43,575 nucleotides of DNA from Myxococcales bacterium (GTDB taxonomy: Bacteria > Myxococcota_A > UBA9042). The notes beneath the pieces were generated by a model that worked only from the letters and a program-made list of their open reading frames with translations, did not search any database and was not told the DNA's origin. The stretch lies in assembly GCA_009692465.1 (NCBI GenBank), contig SHZD01000023.1, positions 1 to 43,575 on the forward strand, in the 5' to 3' direction. The position numbers were made by a program, and so were the translations under genes. Positions 42,470 through 43,575 of the stretch are shown one piece after another (the stretch's first letter is position 1; each line of letters begins with the position of its first letter).

Positions 42470-42675
42470 GAGGTCTCCGCGGCGGGCCGATAGGGTAGCC
42501 CAAAACTGCCACACTGGGCAGACAAAACGCAGCCTGCCGCATGGCCAGGCGGACCGCGTAACCCATTTTCGCGGTTCGCTAAAACTATTTTGCACGGTCC
42601 GTCGATTTGGCCGCGGTTTTTGCCGCCAGCCTCCGATCACCTTAGAGCGCCATGCTGTGCGCCGCTGAGGTTTCC

Positions 42676-43431
42676 GTGAATGTTCGTCCTCCCTGCTGTT
42701 TACTCTATCGTCACCTGGGCTGTTTACTCTATCGTCACCTGGGCTGTTTACTCTTTCGTCACCCAGGCCGCTTGCGTTTTCGTCAACAGGCCCGCTGGTT
42801 GTCGATCATCAGTTTGGTTGTCCTTGCAACCGGCGCTTGCTCGGTGCTGGCCGACGGTCCGTCGTTTGAGGACTGGCGAGCCGATGGTCGCGCTCTGCAG
42901 GCCGAAACCACACCCAAGCCCAACTGCCTGCCGGTGCGCACCGGCGAAATCGTCATCAATGAGGTGCTGGCCAAGCCTGCCGGCATCGATCTGGATGGCG
43001 ATGGCCTGTCTAACAACCGCGACGAGGCGCTTGAGCTCCTTTTCGTCGGCACTTTCGCGGGGCATCTGGACGGCACTCGGCTAGTGCTTGATGGTAAAAA
43101 CCGCGGAAGTATTACGGATATCACTTGCCTGCACCCCAACCAGCTGGTGGTTGTCACCGGGTCGACCGCCCAAGCTCTGGTTCTACCCGCGGGCAGTCGC
43201 CATGTGCGCCTGACCAAGCCGTTGAACTTGCGCGACGACGGTGGCCACTTGCAGCTGATAGGCGCTCTGGGGACGGTGTTGGGTCAGGCCCACTACCCCG
43301 CAGCGCAGCCGGGCCAAAGCCAAGTGCGCCAACCTGACGGCGATGCCTTTGGTGGTTTCGTGAGCCACCTGCACACGGGCGGCGGCAGTCATAGTCTGGG
43401 CAGTGTCAGCATGTTGCCGGCGGTCCACTAG
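42676..43431 (+). CDS. Lamin-tail-like lipoprotein
   Basis: A 251-residue exported protein. GTG at 42676 has GAGG 5 nt upstream and is preferred to ATG at 42652. The N-terminus contains three CLLYRHLG-type repeats, then the signal core WLSIISLVVLATGAC with a candidate lipidated Cys. The mature part reads GEIVINEVLAKPAGIDLDGD then DEALELLFVGTF, the opening strands of a lamin-tail domain (INEV...D...E.vEL.N), followed by KPLNLRDDGGHLQLIGALG, the second half of the fold. These domains in bacteria sit on secreted or surface proteins; the partner is unknown. It is divergent from the FG-GAP gene across about 200 bp. Confidence 0.75.
   Translation: MNVRPPCCLLYRHLGCLLYRHLGCLLFRHPGRLRFRQQARWLSIISLVVLATGACSVLADGPSFEDWRADGRALQAETTPKPNCLPVRTGEIVINEVLAKPAGIDLDGDGLSNNRDEALELLFVGTFAGHLDGTRLVLDGKNRGSITDITCLHPNQLVVVTGSTAQALVLPAGSRHVRLTKPLNLRDDGGHLQLIGALGTVLGQAHYPAAQPGQSQVRQPDGDAFGGFVSHLHTGGGSHSLGSVSMLPAVH
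42696..42767 (+). repeat. 24-bp tandem repeat (3 units) near an N-terminus
   Basis: Three units of CTGTTTACTCTATCG then TCACCTGGG, the third with changes. In frame, they encode CLLYRHLG repeats just before the signal peptide core. Confidence 0.92.
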
Positions 43432-43533
43432 GAGCGTGTCGGAGTATTCCGACTCGCTCCTAGCGCCGTCTGCCTAGACGGCGGCAACTGTCCGAAACTG
43501 CACGGATTCACTCCGGGCAGTTCTTGGACAGTT
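43431..43533 (+). other. Cluster of three hairpins directly after a stop codon
   Basis: Hairpin 1 (43431-43460): GGAGCG, mismatch, GTCGGA, loop GTAT, then TCCGAC, mismatch, CGCTCC; its first base is the last base of the TAG stop. Hairpin 2 (43465-43482): GCCGTCT-GCCT-AGACGGC, perfect 7-bp stem. Hairpin 3 (43486-43533): AACTGTCC pairing with GGACAGTT, and inner ACTGC/GCAGT. The outer pair matches the inverted ends of R2 copy e. The remaining bases to 43575 show nothing else. Confidence 0.75.
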
Positions 43534-43575
43534 GAGAATATCTGTGAAGCTAGGAGACTGTCAGATCGCAATAGA

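Noticed and set aside
1-43575. tRNA, rRNA and riboswitch genes
   Set aside because: No cloverleaf, GGTTCGAATCC-type T-loop in context, or known riboswitch core was recognised by eye; a covariance search could still find a small RNA.

Overview
This is a GC-rich, gene-dense chromosomal segment that looks like a member of the Myxococcota or a related former deltaproteobacterial lineage, possibly metagenome-assembled. The grounds are indirect. There is a 2299-residue Asp/Cys-rich MopE-type lipoprotein, several large unique lipoproteins (LamG, FG-GAP/ASPIC, lamin-tail types), a CGNGxxDxxExCD motif typical of myxobacterial secreted proteins, FHA and PilZ regulatory proteins, and a cNMP-binding patatin/NTE phospholipase. 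No rRNA, tRNA or CRISPR array was seen. The exact taxon cannot be fixed from sequence reading alone.

Layout, left to right. The left edge (80-394, minus) carries the broken C-terminus of a tyrosine recombinase, followed by about 300 bp without a credible gene. Next come an unusual RluA-type pseudouridine synthase and the giant MopE-like lipoprotein (both minus), then an orphan MreD-like membrane protein downstream of a 3-hydroxyacyl-CoA dehydrogenase/enoyl-CoA hydratase fusion. A plus-strand pair follows: a TPR membrane protein overlapping a LamG lipoprotein. After an array-rich gap lies the classic phoH-pgpH(yqfF)-ybeY operon (minus). Then come a small lipoprotein, a PilZ-linker-PilZ protein with a CPBP protease, a FadA thiolase with a FadN-type bifunctional enzyme, tlyA and xseB (all minus). 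The right third has RNase D (+), an FHA/TPR membrane protein and an FHA-CpaF fusion (both minus), an M3 peptidase lipoprotein (+), a cNMP x2/patatin protein (+), a SAM methyltransferase (minus), an FG-GAP/ASPIC lipoprotein (minus) and a lamin-tail-like lipoprotein (+).

How genes work together. PhoH, PgpH and YbeY form a conserved RNA/ribosome and c-di-AMP-turnover neighbourhood. FadN and FadA supply hydratase, dehydrogenase and thiolase steps of beta-oxidation, with a second hydratase/dehydrogenase fusion 13 kb away. TlyA, YbeY, RluA and RNase D are RNA-processing or modification functions. The two FHA proteins are adjacent and probably co-transcribed.

The most unusual content is non-coding. 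There are two families of short dispersed elements. R1 (4 copies, about 163-187 bp) has partial terminal inverted repeats, a 44-nt near-perfect hairpin and RCAA flanking direct repeats in three copies. R2 (7 copies) shares the core GCGAG / TTAGCGACCCAC / AAGCAAGC and an upstream stem kept by compensatory changes. In addition there are at least nine short tandem arrays in 43.5 kb. Three of them (22-, 21- and 12-bp units) begin at or within a few codons of a stop codon, and others expand signal peptides or Pro-rich linkers. I found no transposase, so how these elements move is open.
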